Shown here piece after piece: positions 12,101 through 28,731 of a stretch of DNA of 64,000 nt (its first letter is position 1; the number at the start of each line of letters is the position of its first letter). Position numbers and translations under genes: made by a program. The notes under the pieces were generated by a model. That model was not told where the DNA came from, searched no databases, and saw only the letters and a list, made by a program, of their open reading frames with translations. Source of the DNA: Pyrenula massariospora (Eukaryota; Ascomycota; Eurotiomycetes; Pyrenulales; Pyrenulaceae); the NCBI GenBank assembly GCA_021030905.1, contig JAGFMI010000027.1, positions 248,001 to 312,000 on the forward strand, written 5' to 3'.

Positions 12101-15100
12101 GATATCTTCGAGAGCGAATCTAAACAACTTACCTGCCCGCCTTCATCGGTGGACTTCTTGCCTTCAGCCACCCAGGATGGCATGAATGAGCCACCAGGCC
12201 CAACGCCGAATGTCATTGTGCGACCGATACCAGCCATAGTGCCCGGTAACTGGGCGTGTGACGGTCTTGGAGAAGATATGGTCTGGGACGGAATGGCTGG
12301 TGCAGTAGTGCTTTGAGTCGGGCTAGATCTTGGGGATGCTTCAGAATCTGTGATGAGCGCCTTAGTATTTCTTGCACTGAATCGACACAAAAAGTGGCCG
12401 ATATTTAATATTCAATTCAGCTTGCTTGAAAGACGATTGTTATGGCGCCAGGAAATCGATAACATGCAATACAGGCAATGACGTTGTCCAAGTAGGACTC
12501 ATGAATCGAATGAGAGTGGTTGAGTAGAAGACCCAGGGGGTTGGGGGGGGTTTAGTATTTTTTAATGAACAATAACAACCATCGAGTCGCGGTGTTGCGA
12601 TCAAACATTGTCCGTGCCGATAAATTTCCAAAATTATTGTTGTAGTATCGCGGTGGGGCAGGGTGAAAGTGAATGATAGAGACTTACTCTCACTGATTTC
12701 CTCGATTCGTGAGGCTCCCGAGGTAAAGCCGAAGGGTGTCTTCGGCACACTCGAAGTCGGGGGCGGGAAAGCGAACGGTCCAGAACTCGGAAGGGAAAAT
12801 GACGGGGCACCTGAATCTGGTACCTTGGTTGTAGATGTTGAAGCGGTCGGAACTTGTGATAATGACGATGGTGCTTGCGACGTGAGACTGGGGTCTTTCG
12901 AGGGAGTTGATATTGGAGAGGAGAAGGTTGTGCTTGGCTGGGTGAAGGAGGATGAGGTCTTCGGATTCAAAGGCTGATTTATGGTTGGCAATGTCGTTGA
13001 AGAGGTGCTGACGGAAGACTCGGAGTTTTGCTGTGGCCCAAGTTTGAAGATCGAAGTAGCAGTAGCAGTAGAGTTGGCATATTTCGGTGAAGCAGGGCTG
13101 CCGAAGGTGAAAAACGGTGCAGCAACCGAAGATTTTGGCGACGAAGGCTTGCCAGGGATTGAGAACCCAGAAGGTACCGATTCTGTTGTCGAAGGTTTGC
13201 TAAAGATGGGATCTGGAGCTTTCAATGGTTCAGATGAGGTCGACTTCCCAAAAATAGCTGGAGTAGGCGAGGTTGAAGGATCTGTTTGGCCAAGTATCGA
13301 ATTCGAGGAGGAAGTAGCGGGTATGTTCGGAGAGGGTGTTCTGCCAAAAATCGAGGTCGAGTTGTCCATGAGCACTGGCGTTTTGCCAAATATTGAAGAT
13401 GGCGTTGGTTGCGGCTGGCCAGAGGTTGGGGTGAAAGAAACAGCTCTGGGGTTTAAGCGCAGGTTTGCAGCATTCTCTTTCACTGCTGAAGCAGCGGTGA
13501 TTCCCTTGCTTTCGGGCACGAACATTGACTGGTCTTCATCTGACCCCTCGTCCACGCTGTCTACATGAGCCTCTTGTACTTGCACTGCTCCTTCTCTAAT
13601 AGCCTGCGCTACAGTCAGGCCATTCGCGACAGCCACTAGTGTTCTCTTCATCCGCTTCTTTTCCACCATAGTCCCTGAGAAGACTTGTTTATTGGCTGCA
13701 CTCGATCCTGATTTGACGGTCAGTCTTGCGTCGCTATCAGCATCCAGCTGTACTTACTCTCCAATATCGAGCTGGAGGGAGATGTGAAGTCGAGATACTG
13801 CATGCCGTGGGCATTGGTCTTGAAAGACAGGTCAAAGTTCTGAACAAACTCGACAGTCTGTTCCTCAGTATCAAAAGCCAAGACCCTCGTAAGTTCATCG
13901 GTCGTCCAGTCTTCATTTCCTCTTCTACCAGCCGGTGACGACTTTGCTGCCTTCCAAATATGCTGCAGGGCAATATATCGAACTTGTCCAAAGTAAATTT
14001 CGGCAACACATGCCATTAAATAAGAGACGGCATTGGAACCTAGCAGGCGCCAGAATCCGCTCGAATTTCCTTGCCCTAGTAAGAATGGAGTCTGTGGCCT
14101 CAACGGTCCCTGATCATCAAGAGTATTTCCTGCGGCTGAATAAAGCTTGAAAGCAGTTTGGATGCGGCCATCCTGGAGCAGGGTTTTTGGCCAGGCTTGC
14201 ATCCGGTCTTCCAGATCTGGGTGCTGAGTCTGGATCTCGAAAATAATGCAATATGCTCGAAACTCTGCTTCGTGCTTGAAATGCACTTTGCGACGGTTGT
14301 CCTCATAGTAGAACATGAGCGATAGAAGAGTATTATTGAGTTGCTCCCGCTCTTGATGCGCGTCAAAATGCTCTCCACTAATCAAATTTTCCGGGTTTGA
14401 TAAGAGGTGAAGAGAAAGAATATGGAATCGTGCAATGCGTTCGAAGCATTCCACGGCGATGGCGACATCCTCTGCCTTAGTTACTTGCTGGATAGAGAAG
14501 TCATTCCGAATAGATCGCGTTCGGTCCCACACAAATTTCTGGATGGAGGCAAAGTTTTCGGTATTGCCAATGACTTCGTCAAAAAGATGGTCGAGCGTCA
14601 TTTTTAGTGTTGCAGGTGTTCGAATGTCAGAAGGTAGCTGCTCGTCATTACCTGCTGCCGATCGGCGGAATCGTTTGATCATTCGCTCCTCCACTGGCAT
14701 TTCTTTGTTCCAGGCAGGATTTAGCACCTTGATACAAATCATCAGCCAAGTTGTGAATTATGTGCTTTCGTGTTCCGCACCTTCTCGGCATTTTCCACCA
14801 TCATCTGCTTGATCCTCTCCACCCTTTCAAAGTCTGGACACATTTCTGTACATGTCCCAACAGGTGTGATCGCCTTGTCCAGCGTGGTCTTCTTGTACGG
14901 GTCCGCAAGAAATCCATCTTTGATCGCTCGCTCTCTTTCGATAGCACGCTTTGCCTTCAGCTAGACGTAGGTACGGATGAAGTCAGGCTCGGTCTAAATA
15001 TTTTGCCGCACAAGCGTCAGCGCGTAGGGATGGGGTAAGAGCTCACCTCTGTATATCTAATATCTATTGCACTGGAGAAATCGGCGTACGTAGAGTAGGA

Positions 15101-15499
15101 GGCAGGATCGAAAGTGTTCGGACGGGAGAAGCCTTGAGCTATGGAAGCACCATGACGAGGCGCGGAGAAATTTAGTCGTCTGGTAGCGGATCCTAAGTGA
15201 CTATTTAGCCCTGTGGATGAGAATTGAAAAACGGTTTCAAATATAACACAAAGCGTACTTCTGATATTCGGGCCGCCATTCTGACCTCTAGTGTTCCCGG
15301 ATTGTAGGCCGTATAGTAAGCCCTCCGCTTTCGGATTTGTAGGCGCATTTCCCCTTCCACGTCCTCTGCTCCCTCGAGACACATTTGGCACACCCGACGC
15401 ATCTCCGCGACCCGGACCTCTCCCTCTTGCCGGATTAGCTGCAGTTCCTCGCCCTCTTCCCAGCAGCACAGCCCGCGGTGCCCTCGGCGGAGCCGACAT
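9192..15499 (-). CDS. sac3: SAC3/GANP family mRNA-export scaffold (TREX-2)
   Basis: Seven exons: 15499-15259, 15192-15047, 14960-14781, 14727-13758, 13707-12688, 12347-12133 and 12083-9192, giving about 1,887 aa. Order of regions: an RG/GRG-rich N-terminus; LKAKRAIERERAIKDG; the Sac3 hallmark TPVGTCTEMCPDFERVERI; the SAC3/PCI domain (exon 4); VFSGTMVEKKRMKRTL; a Ser/Thr/Pro-rich segment with repeated SIFGK/SIFGRTP motifs resembling nucleoporin-type repeats; coiled coil; then a basic helix (AEQLMWKYGKRWYDTWW) that resembles the CID helix binding Sus1 and Cdc31; and an acidic tail. Sac3 anchors TREX-2 at the nuclear pore basket. The exon 5-6 junction is the least certain. The model uses a 340-nt intron with acceptor ATCACAG at 12348. 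An alternative uses a 25-nt exon at 12473-12497 plus an acceptor at 12377. Confidence 0.87.
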
Positions 15500-16425
15500 C
15501 ACTGCTGAGGCGCTCGTCGCAACTGGTCGGAGTCATGAATGGAAACGCAGAATCTCGAGTGTTCAAAACTGCAGGCTGTGACGCAGCGGCTAGTCATTCC
15601 TTAGTCGGGTCTCAAACGGAGAATGGGGATCGTCGAATGTTTTGGCAAAAGCAGCATCGGGGAAGCTTGGAAGATGGTCAAGGTTTGTTGCGGAGACGCG
15701 GAAGGCGGCCACTTAGACGCGGAAGGCGGCCACTTAGACGCGCCCGACCTCGACCGTAACAAGCGCCTACTATGTATTCACAGAAACTCACAAGTTTTCA
15801 CCACCGCTGCTCATTATCTATGATAGTGATCCTGTCCTAGAACGCCATCTCGACCCTTACGCAGTCTCATTAATGTGAAGCTAGCATAGAGTGCAGGCAA
15901 ATTTGGCTATTGCTTGACCATCACTCAATGTCGAATCTAAGGATCAACACCGCAGCGATGCTCACAAGAAGAATCTGCGGAGGAATATGCGGAGACGGCG
16001 TGCGCCGTCGCCCCGTCTAGGTATCTCGGTACCATAATTCAACAACAACGACCTCTATTCTCCAAATACTATCAAATGCCAACCAAATTGGCCAACAACC
16101 CGAAACAGATCGCGGCCAATGTATGAAAGACTATGGCCCATCCAGAGGGATAAAGGATGCGAAAAAGGCTATCGACAGAATTGCTCCCCTCAACGGTAGA
16201 CGAAATCTATGGTCAAACGAAGCCCGAAAGTTTTGAGGTCAAATCCTTGTTTTGCAACCAGACGAACACCACATCTTTACCGAACCTGTATCAAAGCAGA
16301 TGGCCGCGGTGAACTTCATAAGGAGATATGGAAAAGCTTGATGGTGCCGCCAAAAAGGACTGCGATGTGTCCAAGGGGTGGGCGCAACTCAGGGATTAGC
16401 CGCAACAGGTGAGACTTGATTGCCT
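15500..16425. other. Intergenic region between sac3 and the YDR124W-like gene
   Basis: About 925 bases: the sac3 promoter and the 3' end of the next gene. It contains the short tandem repeat listed separately. ORFs reading through are Arg/Gly-rich shadows without motifs. Confidence 0.45.
15694..15742. repeat. 21-bp tandem repeat, 2.3 copies
   Basis: Two exact adjacent copies of the 21-base unit beginning AGACGCGGAAGGCGGCCACT (copies at 15694-15714 and 15715-15735), followed by a 7-base partial copy. It lies about 200 bases upstream of the sac3 start, probably in its promoter or 5' leader. It contains GGCGGCC GC-rich cores. A function is not evident. Confidence 0.9.
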
Positions 16426-18517
16426 TCACGGCATCGGGGGATACTCGTACAATGGGCAGCCTGAAGCCTCCTCGTTCCACTGGTTTGGCTGATCTGAAAT
16501 TCCCTCGGTCCATCCGTCAGGCTGGTAAATTGATGACGCCACCGCCAACGTTGGCTGTAATGGAGCCTCATGACTGGCTTGAATATCCTGTTGTGGTCTG
16601 GCAAACTCTTGAAAGTTCGCCTGTTCTCGTTGGCTTTGTCGCTGCCGTTCTTGCTGCGAACACTCTGCAAAGGTATTCTGAATGTAGTCCACAGGCATGA
16701 TAGGGTATTCATTCAGTTGTGCTGGTACTGGTCGAAGACTTTCTGGTGAGACGAAAGTGTTATAGATGGCTCTCTCAGAATCACTTGGAACCGGATTATG
16801 CGCCTGCAGATCTCTGACGTAGGCTTCATTCTGGTACATTGACCAGGTCATCCTTGGGCGGTGCACCAAGCCTTGATCGAATTTGCCACCGACTACGCCG
16901 CTTGGAAAGGGACATGATCCGTGCACAACGCAAATGTGAAGAGCAGAATTTTCTTCTAGATTTGCCTCTTGAGTAGACCAGCTGCAATGCTGATTATTGG
17001 AATATGATACAGCTTGTTTGTCATCGGAAAGAGACCTTTCTTCATCCGTGTGATCATTTGATGAGGCTGGAGTCGAGGGGAGATCTTGACTGTTTCGTTC
17101 TAGTCCGTCCTCATCGTTGTCTACATCGCTTGATGTACCAAGACCTGACACATGCCTGCGTGTGGGCTCCGAGACTGTGTGAGTGGTCCTAGTCCGTGGC
17201 TTTTTGTCCGGATAATTTGTCACTGAAGTCTCGGCCTTGGCTACTACGAGTCAGTCATGGACGTACCAGGCGGGGAGGGCAGCGCCTTACGAAGTTCTCC
17301 ATCAAGATGGCGATGCCAGATACGGACGACTTTAACGACTTCCTTCAACATCTCTTCCTTATCTTCCTGACATTTACGCTTGTCTTCCTTGGACATGAGT
17401 TTGGACGACTTCGGTGCTTTGCGCCCCTGATTTTTGAGAGCCTTCTTGATACTGTCTTTGAAAACTCCCTCAATCTGAGACCACGTACCTGTGGAAGGAT
17501 CCTCTTCGTGTCGGTACCTAGCGCGGTACGGCCAATGAAGCATGTGTATCGTTAAAGGGATTCTGACTAGATCAAACGTTAACATCATTTGTACTAAAGT
17601 GCGCCATTAGGACACATTCTTCACCTTCTTTCTTAATGTGGTGTGCATCCCTGAATTTCAGGGAAGCTGGCCACCAGCATGGTCGTCCAGCGTCGTTGAT
17701 ATCTTCTTCTGGGACCGGCACTTGCGAACCATCTTCCAATGTCCTATACCTCTTCGGAAAAGGATGCTTTTTTCGTTTATTTGGTTCAATCTCGTACATC
17801 AAGTTTTGTGCGATAATCCGGAGCAAATTTTGACCACAATGGTCCAGCACACACCAAAGCCATTTTTCAACTTCTGGTTGACGCCACAGACGCAACAATT
17901 TCTCTGCAGGTTTGGGTTTAGGAATCGAAAACTCAGGGCGGACCTTCTCAAAGTCTTCTCTTTTGACACCCACGTTTTCTTGCGGCATTGATCCTTGAGC
18001 GAAATCAGATGGCTCCAGTTTGCTGCGTTTTTGCCGCTTTTCCGCTACCGTAGGTTGCGATCTGCCGGCGTTGGCCGACGACGCCCCTTTACAGTCAGTT
18101 TCAATTTTGCATTGAGATTCACCTTCGCCATCTGATGAGCATCGTTCGCCACGGTCTCGTCGGAACATACCTGTAGAGTAGCTTCCGCGCAAAGGCTGGC
18201 TCACTTCGGGAATATTTGCTGTTTTAGCATTGCGTTTGCGCCGCCCAAGGTAACACTCGGCGGCGGGAGATAAACGCAGATTGGGATCAATGCCCTCGTC
18301 GAAAGGCGACACCTTATATTGCTGATCGAAGTCTTCATCTCGCCAAGCCCGAGGATCATTCAGCTACTAGAATTTAGTCTGGGTCGCTCGAGTATTGGAT
18401 TGAATAACTCACTATTGCTGGGTCGCGACATAAACTTTCTTGACTCTCAGCGCGGTCTTCGTTCGATGCACCAGCTTTGTCTTCCTGGTTGGAATTTATG
18501 GGCTTCGCTTTGGTCAT
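16426..18517 (-). CDS. YDR124W-like helical bundle (DUF2841) protein
   Basis: Four exons: 18517-18413, 18363-17625, 17566-17291 and 17240-16426, with introns of 49, 58 and 50 nt. All junctions keep frame, and the product is about 644 aa. The start MTKAKPINSNQEDK is followed by a basic, charged N-terminus (KRQKRSK). The core spans exons 2-3: WLWCVLDHCGQNLLRIIAQN, MYEIEPNKRKKHPFPKRY, CWWPASLKFRDAHHIKKE and, after the intron, RIPLTIHMLHWP, then LKEVVKVVRIWHRHLDGEL. This order (W..V...CGQN.LRIIA, EP.K....P, WWP, HH/DH.KK.., R..L..H.L) matches fungal YDR124W-like domains, the family that includes proteins of the subtelomeric hrmA-associated clusters of Aspergillus fumigatus. The C-terminal 270 residues are polar and Gln-rich. 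The molecular role is unknown; the sequence suggests a nuclear factor. Confidence 0.78.
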
Positions 18518-21500
18518 TGCGTAATGGTATTATTGATTTCTGATCACTCGAATCTGAAATCTAAGACCTCGAACTGGATCTCAAACTGATGAATGGGCGA
18601 ATATTGGTACGAGCGATACGGCGCAAAAGCGTGATGTCTGCACTGTACTTCACGCCCTGAAAACTTATCTCAGCATGTTGCAAAACCATCATCGTTGAAG
18701 GCGCTTCCATCGAGAGCCTAAGATTTGCAAGGTTCGACGATCGTGCACATCATTGCTTAGTGGTGGGGAAGAACAAGAGAAATAGATATAGCCGGGCTTC
18801 ATTGATATTGTGGCAGTTTCGTTACAGCAATCAGGAATCAATGAGGCCATAATCCAGAATGAAGGTAGACAGACTACCCAGTGATATTGTGGGAGACTTT
18901 TTATTAGATAGCAAGAGGACATTGATGTATTGCGAGAGAAGAGAAGACACTGACCAGCAACTCTGTTAACGTAGTCGAGACGTATCTTTCCGAGCCAGGA
19001 GAACGCTCGAAGAATCCCAAAATGATTGGTATGGACGATCTTGGCTTGTAGCAAAGCGCCTCTTTTTTCGATCTGCACCGACCAAACGCAGGGCATATAT
19101 CAGCAAACAAGTGACACGAGAATATTCACAACAGCCTTTGCTCGAAACAATAAAATAACAATGCACGACTAGACCACCACGAACGAGTCTCCGCGTGTTA
19201 CTGCGTGTTGCAACGACTCAACTGGAACAACACTTAAAAGATAAATGCAAAGATTCAAGCTGGCTAGCCACGGCGGGTTGGAGAGGAACTGATGAATTTT
19301 TCAGTTGGGCTGATGTTTTTGGTGGGTGGTTCTGCTTCGAGTCTGCCAGCTAAACCAGTCCAAATATGATCAGGCAAGGCCAATGGATGTCAAATATGTA
19401 TCAAACCGCCGACATTGGGAGAAAATTCTAACAATTTAGAAGATTTGGACATTTAATGGATAAGAATGTAGAGAGATCGTTGATCAACATCGGCCCTGAT
19501 GGTGCGGACGGCGATGAATGATATATGCCGACCTCCAACTCTCTTACGCTCCACAACAGAGTGAAATCTGGTCATTGTTCAGATGACGAAAAAATGTTTT
19601 CTCCCCCATCTGCAGCGTCATGAGCTCGCTCGCTCTGCCCGCCTGTTGAAGAATGGGTCTCTGCATCGGAACTTTGGCGCACAAACCCTTGAAAACCTGC
19701 GTAATTTTACGGTCACGAGAAAACACAGCGAGCGCCTCTTTGCACAGACGCCGTGCTACCCCAGAAAACAAGAGCAGAACCGAGATTCCGCACCATCTGG
19801 CCACATAGCGCTCAAGGCCCTCCAGAGATGACGAGCGATGTCTACGTATGTACCCTATCCTTGGTCAGTTGGAATGAATATCGGCCGAAATTCGAAGCCA
19901 AGTATTCTCAGCACTCCCATTGTGCGACCTTCCCATGCTAGCGACTGCTGAGTTGGTTTAAAGTCTGCAATGGTTTCTAAAGATATGTAAGATTGCGATC
20001 GACGACCGTCCAAATGCGCAGGACCTTGGCTAAGTTGCTTCAGAGACAACCCATCATTACTGACAGTCGGCCAATGAGGATGATGTTGAGGCTTGCTTTC
20101 AGCATATTCAAATGCACAGCAAGCAATGCTGTCGTGGCACCTCGCACATCAGAATCGGGATCTTAATTCTGTCGCCAACGTAATCTTACGAAGACGGGGG
20201 GCCGAGACATAGAAAATCGTAGCACTGGGTCTCTGCCATGAAGCTTTGGTAAAGATGCAGGAGAGATAGACCCACACTTGGATGTTGTTCCTGTTATTCG
20301 GAACGGCTCACGGTACTATCTCGGATTGAGTTGTGGTTGGTGTGACAAGCTTATCGGTAGATCATTGCATTGTGTTTTGGGTTGTTTGTTCCAAAGCTGT
20401 TTTTATCTGGACTTGGGACATCGAGTCCACCCAATTGAAAGCCATATATTCTCGCTTTAGCGGCAAATGAGATCCAATGACGAGAACACACATGTCGGTG
20501 GGGGACCACACACTAGCAGCCAAGTTGCTTCTCGCAAAGCGGTCGGCCTGAGCGCTTACTTGTCATATCCCTGTGAGCCGAGATCTGGCATTTGTTGAAT
20601 TGACCTTTGGAGACTTGGGACGGCCAGCCGCATTGCAGGGATACCCAATGAAATTTTTTTCATAAAGCGTTGTATCCGGGATGTGCTGTAGGCAACATGG
20701 TCTATGGAGGGTGGTGGGATAAGCAACCGCTTTGTGTCCTTACCAGGAGCTCAATGCAACCTTTTTTGAATCAGATGTCTATGCTTTGAGACTATTGCCT
20801 TCAAGATTTTACGATGCGAAGCTGCTGTGTAAAGAGCTTGTCGAATGACGAGAGTTGCACGCAGAGGTAGGTGAGGTTGCTTCAAGCCAGCTCCGTTCGA
20901 TTAACCTCGCGATGGTTCGGCGCCGGCGTTTCCCGTTTGTTGATACTTGACAAGTGGAGACCACCTTGTGAGCATTCGTGGTATCCAGCTTGGTCTGGAC
21001 GCGGGGTTGGGACGAAGAGAGGCCCGCACTCCTCAAGGATCCCCTGTCAGCCTGACATAGCTCCTCCACACAGGTACTGTACCTAGGTATCTAACGATGT
21101 GCTCCCTGCAGCCCTACAGGTATCACCCTACCGTCTCGATGTGCTCCCGAAAGGAGCCGCACTGACCTCGCCGCCGATCCAGCAGCTATCGGCCCTATGA
21201 AGAGGCTGGAGTTTCAAGGGCACAATTCGTGGAAATCATGAGTGATGACATATGTGTGACCAGTTTGTGTGATCATGCTTTCTACGGCGGAGAGTGCAAC
21301 AAGAATAACGTGTACGGGTGCGTGTGGGTGCACAAACCAAGAGTTCGGGACCGATCTAACGGGGGATCAGCGTATCTCTTCCGTCCACCTATGGATGGAG
21401 GTTGCCTCAAATCAGTCCCTAAGACCGGGCTTGAAGGTGGGGAGCAGTGTAAAGGGAGACCTTGTGCATCGTAACGACCAAGCAGCCTTGTGTGACCGTT

Positions 21501-21904
21501 GATAGACGGCAAGCCGTTGGTGCTGATCGTCACCTGGCGTTGATTTAATAGACAAAGGCACTTACCCAAGGAAGACTTCTTGGAAGACTTCTATTGCGAG
21601 ACGCCCATTCAACCGAGCCACATGAAACAGCAGGATGACGACAATGCATTCAGACACACGGCCTTAATCCCACATACACCCTGTCACCCAAATTCCCAAG
21701 CCGCCGCCCATGCCTAGGATACTATGTTTGCTTTTCCGGCTTTCAAAAGCGCCCTCAAACTCCAGTCAACGCCGCGCCATGCGAATGACGTGCAATGGTC
21801 ACCTGCATTTCTATCCGACTGTTACTCGCCAATTCCAGGCGGATGGTTGAAGGTGCTTCCCCGCCTTCAGCCACCTTAATGCCTAAACCGTCCCTTACTG
21901 AAGG
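18518..21904. other. 3.4-kb gene-poor region
   Basis: The longest gap in the window. Only short ORFs occur (all under about 100 codons), with no recognisable domain or splice-consistent extension. I saw no direct long repeat, tRNA or snoRNA box pattern I could support. The 5' end holds the promoter of the YDR124W-like gene and the 3' end the downstream region of the ABC transporter. A decayed element or a noncoding transcript is possible but not shown. Confidence 0.45.
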
Positions 21905-27071
<5,167 letters not shown>

Positions 27072-27526
27072 TTCTTGAAGCGCCAGAAACCCCTCCTATT
27101 AGCAGAGGGTTTGCGCAATGGGGGAGATGGATTGCACAATGAGGGAGCGCCGATTGCTTTGAGAGAAGCAAGTCTTGCGCGGAGAAGCTTTTTGGCACGC
27201 ATCGATCGCCGCCGCTAAGATCTTTTGATAACTGACCTGCAGGCATGTTCACGCTTAACTCCGAATCTCCGACCAACTTTTTGCTATATCTTAGACCTAT
27301 CAAAAGGCAATCTAGCTACCAGCAAAGTCGATTCCTTCGTTAAGTAGAACAAGAGAATCAGTCTGATACACGCGACGCGTCCTCTGCGTCGTAGACTTTG
27401 GTCTCATCGGTATCCAACATCAGCTCCATCTCGTCGTATGGGTCTCTTAATCCATGTGGGAGAATAGCTAAACAAAACCCGCACTGATGCAGCTTTTCTA
27501 TCTGAAGTATTAATATGTGTGTTCTG
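27072..27526. other. Intergenic region upstream of the ABC-C gene
   Basis: About 455 bases containing the ABC transporter promoter and the end of the ETF-beta transcript. No gene or RNA recognised. Confidence 0.45.
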
Positions 27527-28457
27527 TCATAATGCCCCGAGCTGTTTCAGCTTTCCAATCATCCCATCCACATCTTCTACCTTCCCACCTCCTTTCCTTG
27601 GCGGCGGTTCCTCAACTTTGATCGTCTTTAACCTCGGCTCCCCGTCGATCCCATAATCTTGCAAGCTCTTCTTCTCTAATTTCTTCTTCTTCGCTTTCAT
27701 AATGTTCGGCAGGCTAGCATATCTTGGCTCATTTAACCGTAGGTCTGTCGTGATGATCATAGGTAGCTTGGCCTTTACAGTATCCACTCCACCATCGACT
27801 TCCTTTGTCACTGTCATCTCCTCACCATCCTCGCTGATCTGCACCTTCGATGCCTGGGTAGCCTGCGGCCAGCTCAGCAACGCTGCCAGCATCTGGCCCG
27901 TCTGTCCTGAATCATCGTCTATAGCTTGCTTCCCTAGTATCACCAAATTCCGATCTTCACTCTCCACAATCTTCTTCAGCAGCTTAGCCACACCAAGAGG
28001 CTCTAAAGGTTTATCCTCGGGAATTTCGACGTGTATACTCCTGTCAGCACCCATGGCCATGGCTGTCCGAAGGGTGTCGGCGCATTTCGCAGGCCCAGCG
28101 GAGAAGGCAAGGATGTCATCGACCTTGACAGACTGTTGTCGCTCACGGAGACGGACGGCTTCTTCGATGCTGAGCTCGTCAAAGGGGTTTAAGGACATTT
28201 TGACGCCTTGGGTCACAACGCCAGTCTTGCCGGAATTCACCCGGGGTTTGACCTGTAGGTAGATACGTATAAGCGATAGCTCATGTCTCTGCACACTAAA
28301 TTGTGGCAAATGAAGCTGAACGACAGCCTGAGGGTGTGAGCTTTCCAGAGCCACCAGCTTGTGCCGGTATCAAATGATTTCTAACGATGGCGGAAAGACT
28401 CACTGCATAGTCAATGACCCTTTTCACGGGTACTAAAATCCTCAGCCCTTTTGACAT
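27527..28457 (-). CDS. etfB: Electron transfer flavoprotein beta subunit
   Basis: Two exons, 28457-28404 and 28252-27527, with a 151-nt intron; the product is 259 aa, the normal family length. Exon 1 encodes MSKGLRILVPVKRVIDYA and exon 2 resumes VKPRVNSGKTGV, recreating the conserved ETF-beta N-terminus. The ETF-beta segment EPLGVAKLLKKIVESE and the family signature region after it (LVILGKQAIDDDSGQTGQML) are intact. The protein ends in a Lys-rich tail (KAKKKKLEKKSL). It works with ETF-alpha in the mitochondrial matrix, passing electrons from acyl-CoA dehydrogenases to ETF-ubiquinone oxidoreductase. The gene is divergent from the ribosomal protein gene eL39, with start codons 275 bases apart. 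Confidence 0.93.
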
Positions 28458-28611
28458 ATTGAACTGCGACAGCTTCCTCTCCCAGACCTCGAGCTCCCAT
28501 CAAACCAAGAGGTAACACTGAACCACAATTGTAGCGGACATTGAGGTCTGCTGGTTGGAGAACCTCGGGCAAGCCCAGAGATGAGGGCAGGTTTTCCGAG
28601 ACAAGAATGCT

Positions 28612-28621
28612 GTCACGTGAC
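28612..28621. promoter_or_regulatory. Palindromic E-box GTCACGTGAC in the etfB/eL39 divergent promoter
   Basis: The 10-base palindrome GTCACGTGAC contains the RTCACRTG core bound by Cbf1-type bHLH factors. It lies about 111 bases upstream of the eL39 start and 155 bases upstream of the etfB start. The site is seen directly; binding by the CBF1-like protein at the left end of this window is inference. Other CACGTG-binding bHLH proteins are possible. Confidence 0.55.
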
Positions 28622-28731
28622 CCACAAAGCCGCGGTTATTTTGTAAGTACCTTTCAGCCTCGTAGAATCGCGAACTTCATCGTTACCAACCTTACCTCAT
28701 TGTCCACATCTTCAACAACAGCTCTGTCAAG

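Noticed and set aside
12440-12687. Unspliced continuation of sac3 exon 5 with a stop at 12440
   Set aside because: A consensus GTAAGT donor at 12687 precedes it, and the downstream coiled-coil/CID-like region belongs to Sac3, so the tail is intron sequence.
20278-20460. Cys-containing 60-codon ORF resembling a small secreted protein
   Set aside because: No convincing signal peptide cleavage site, splice extension or conserved pattern. It is indistinguishable from chance.
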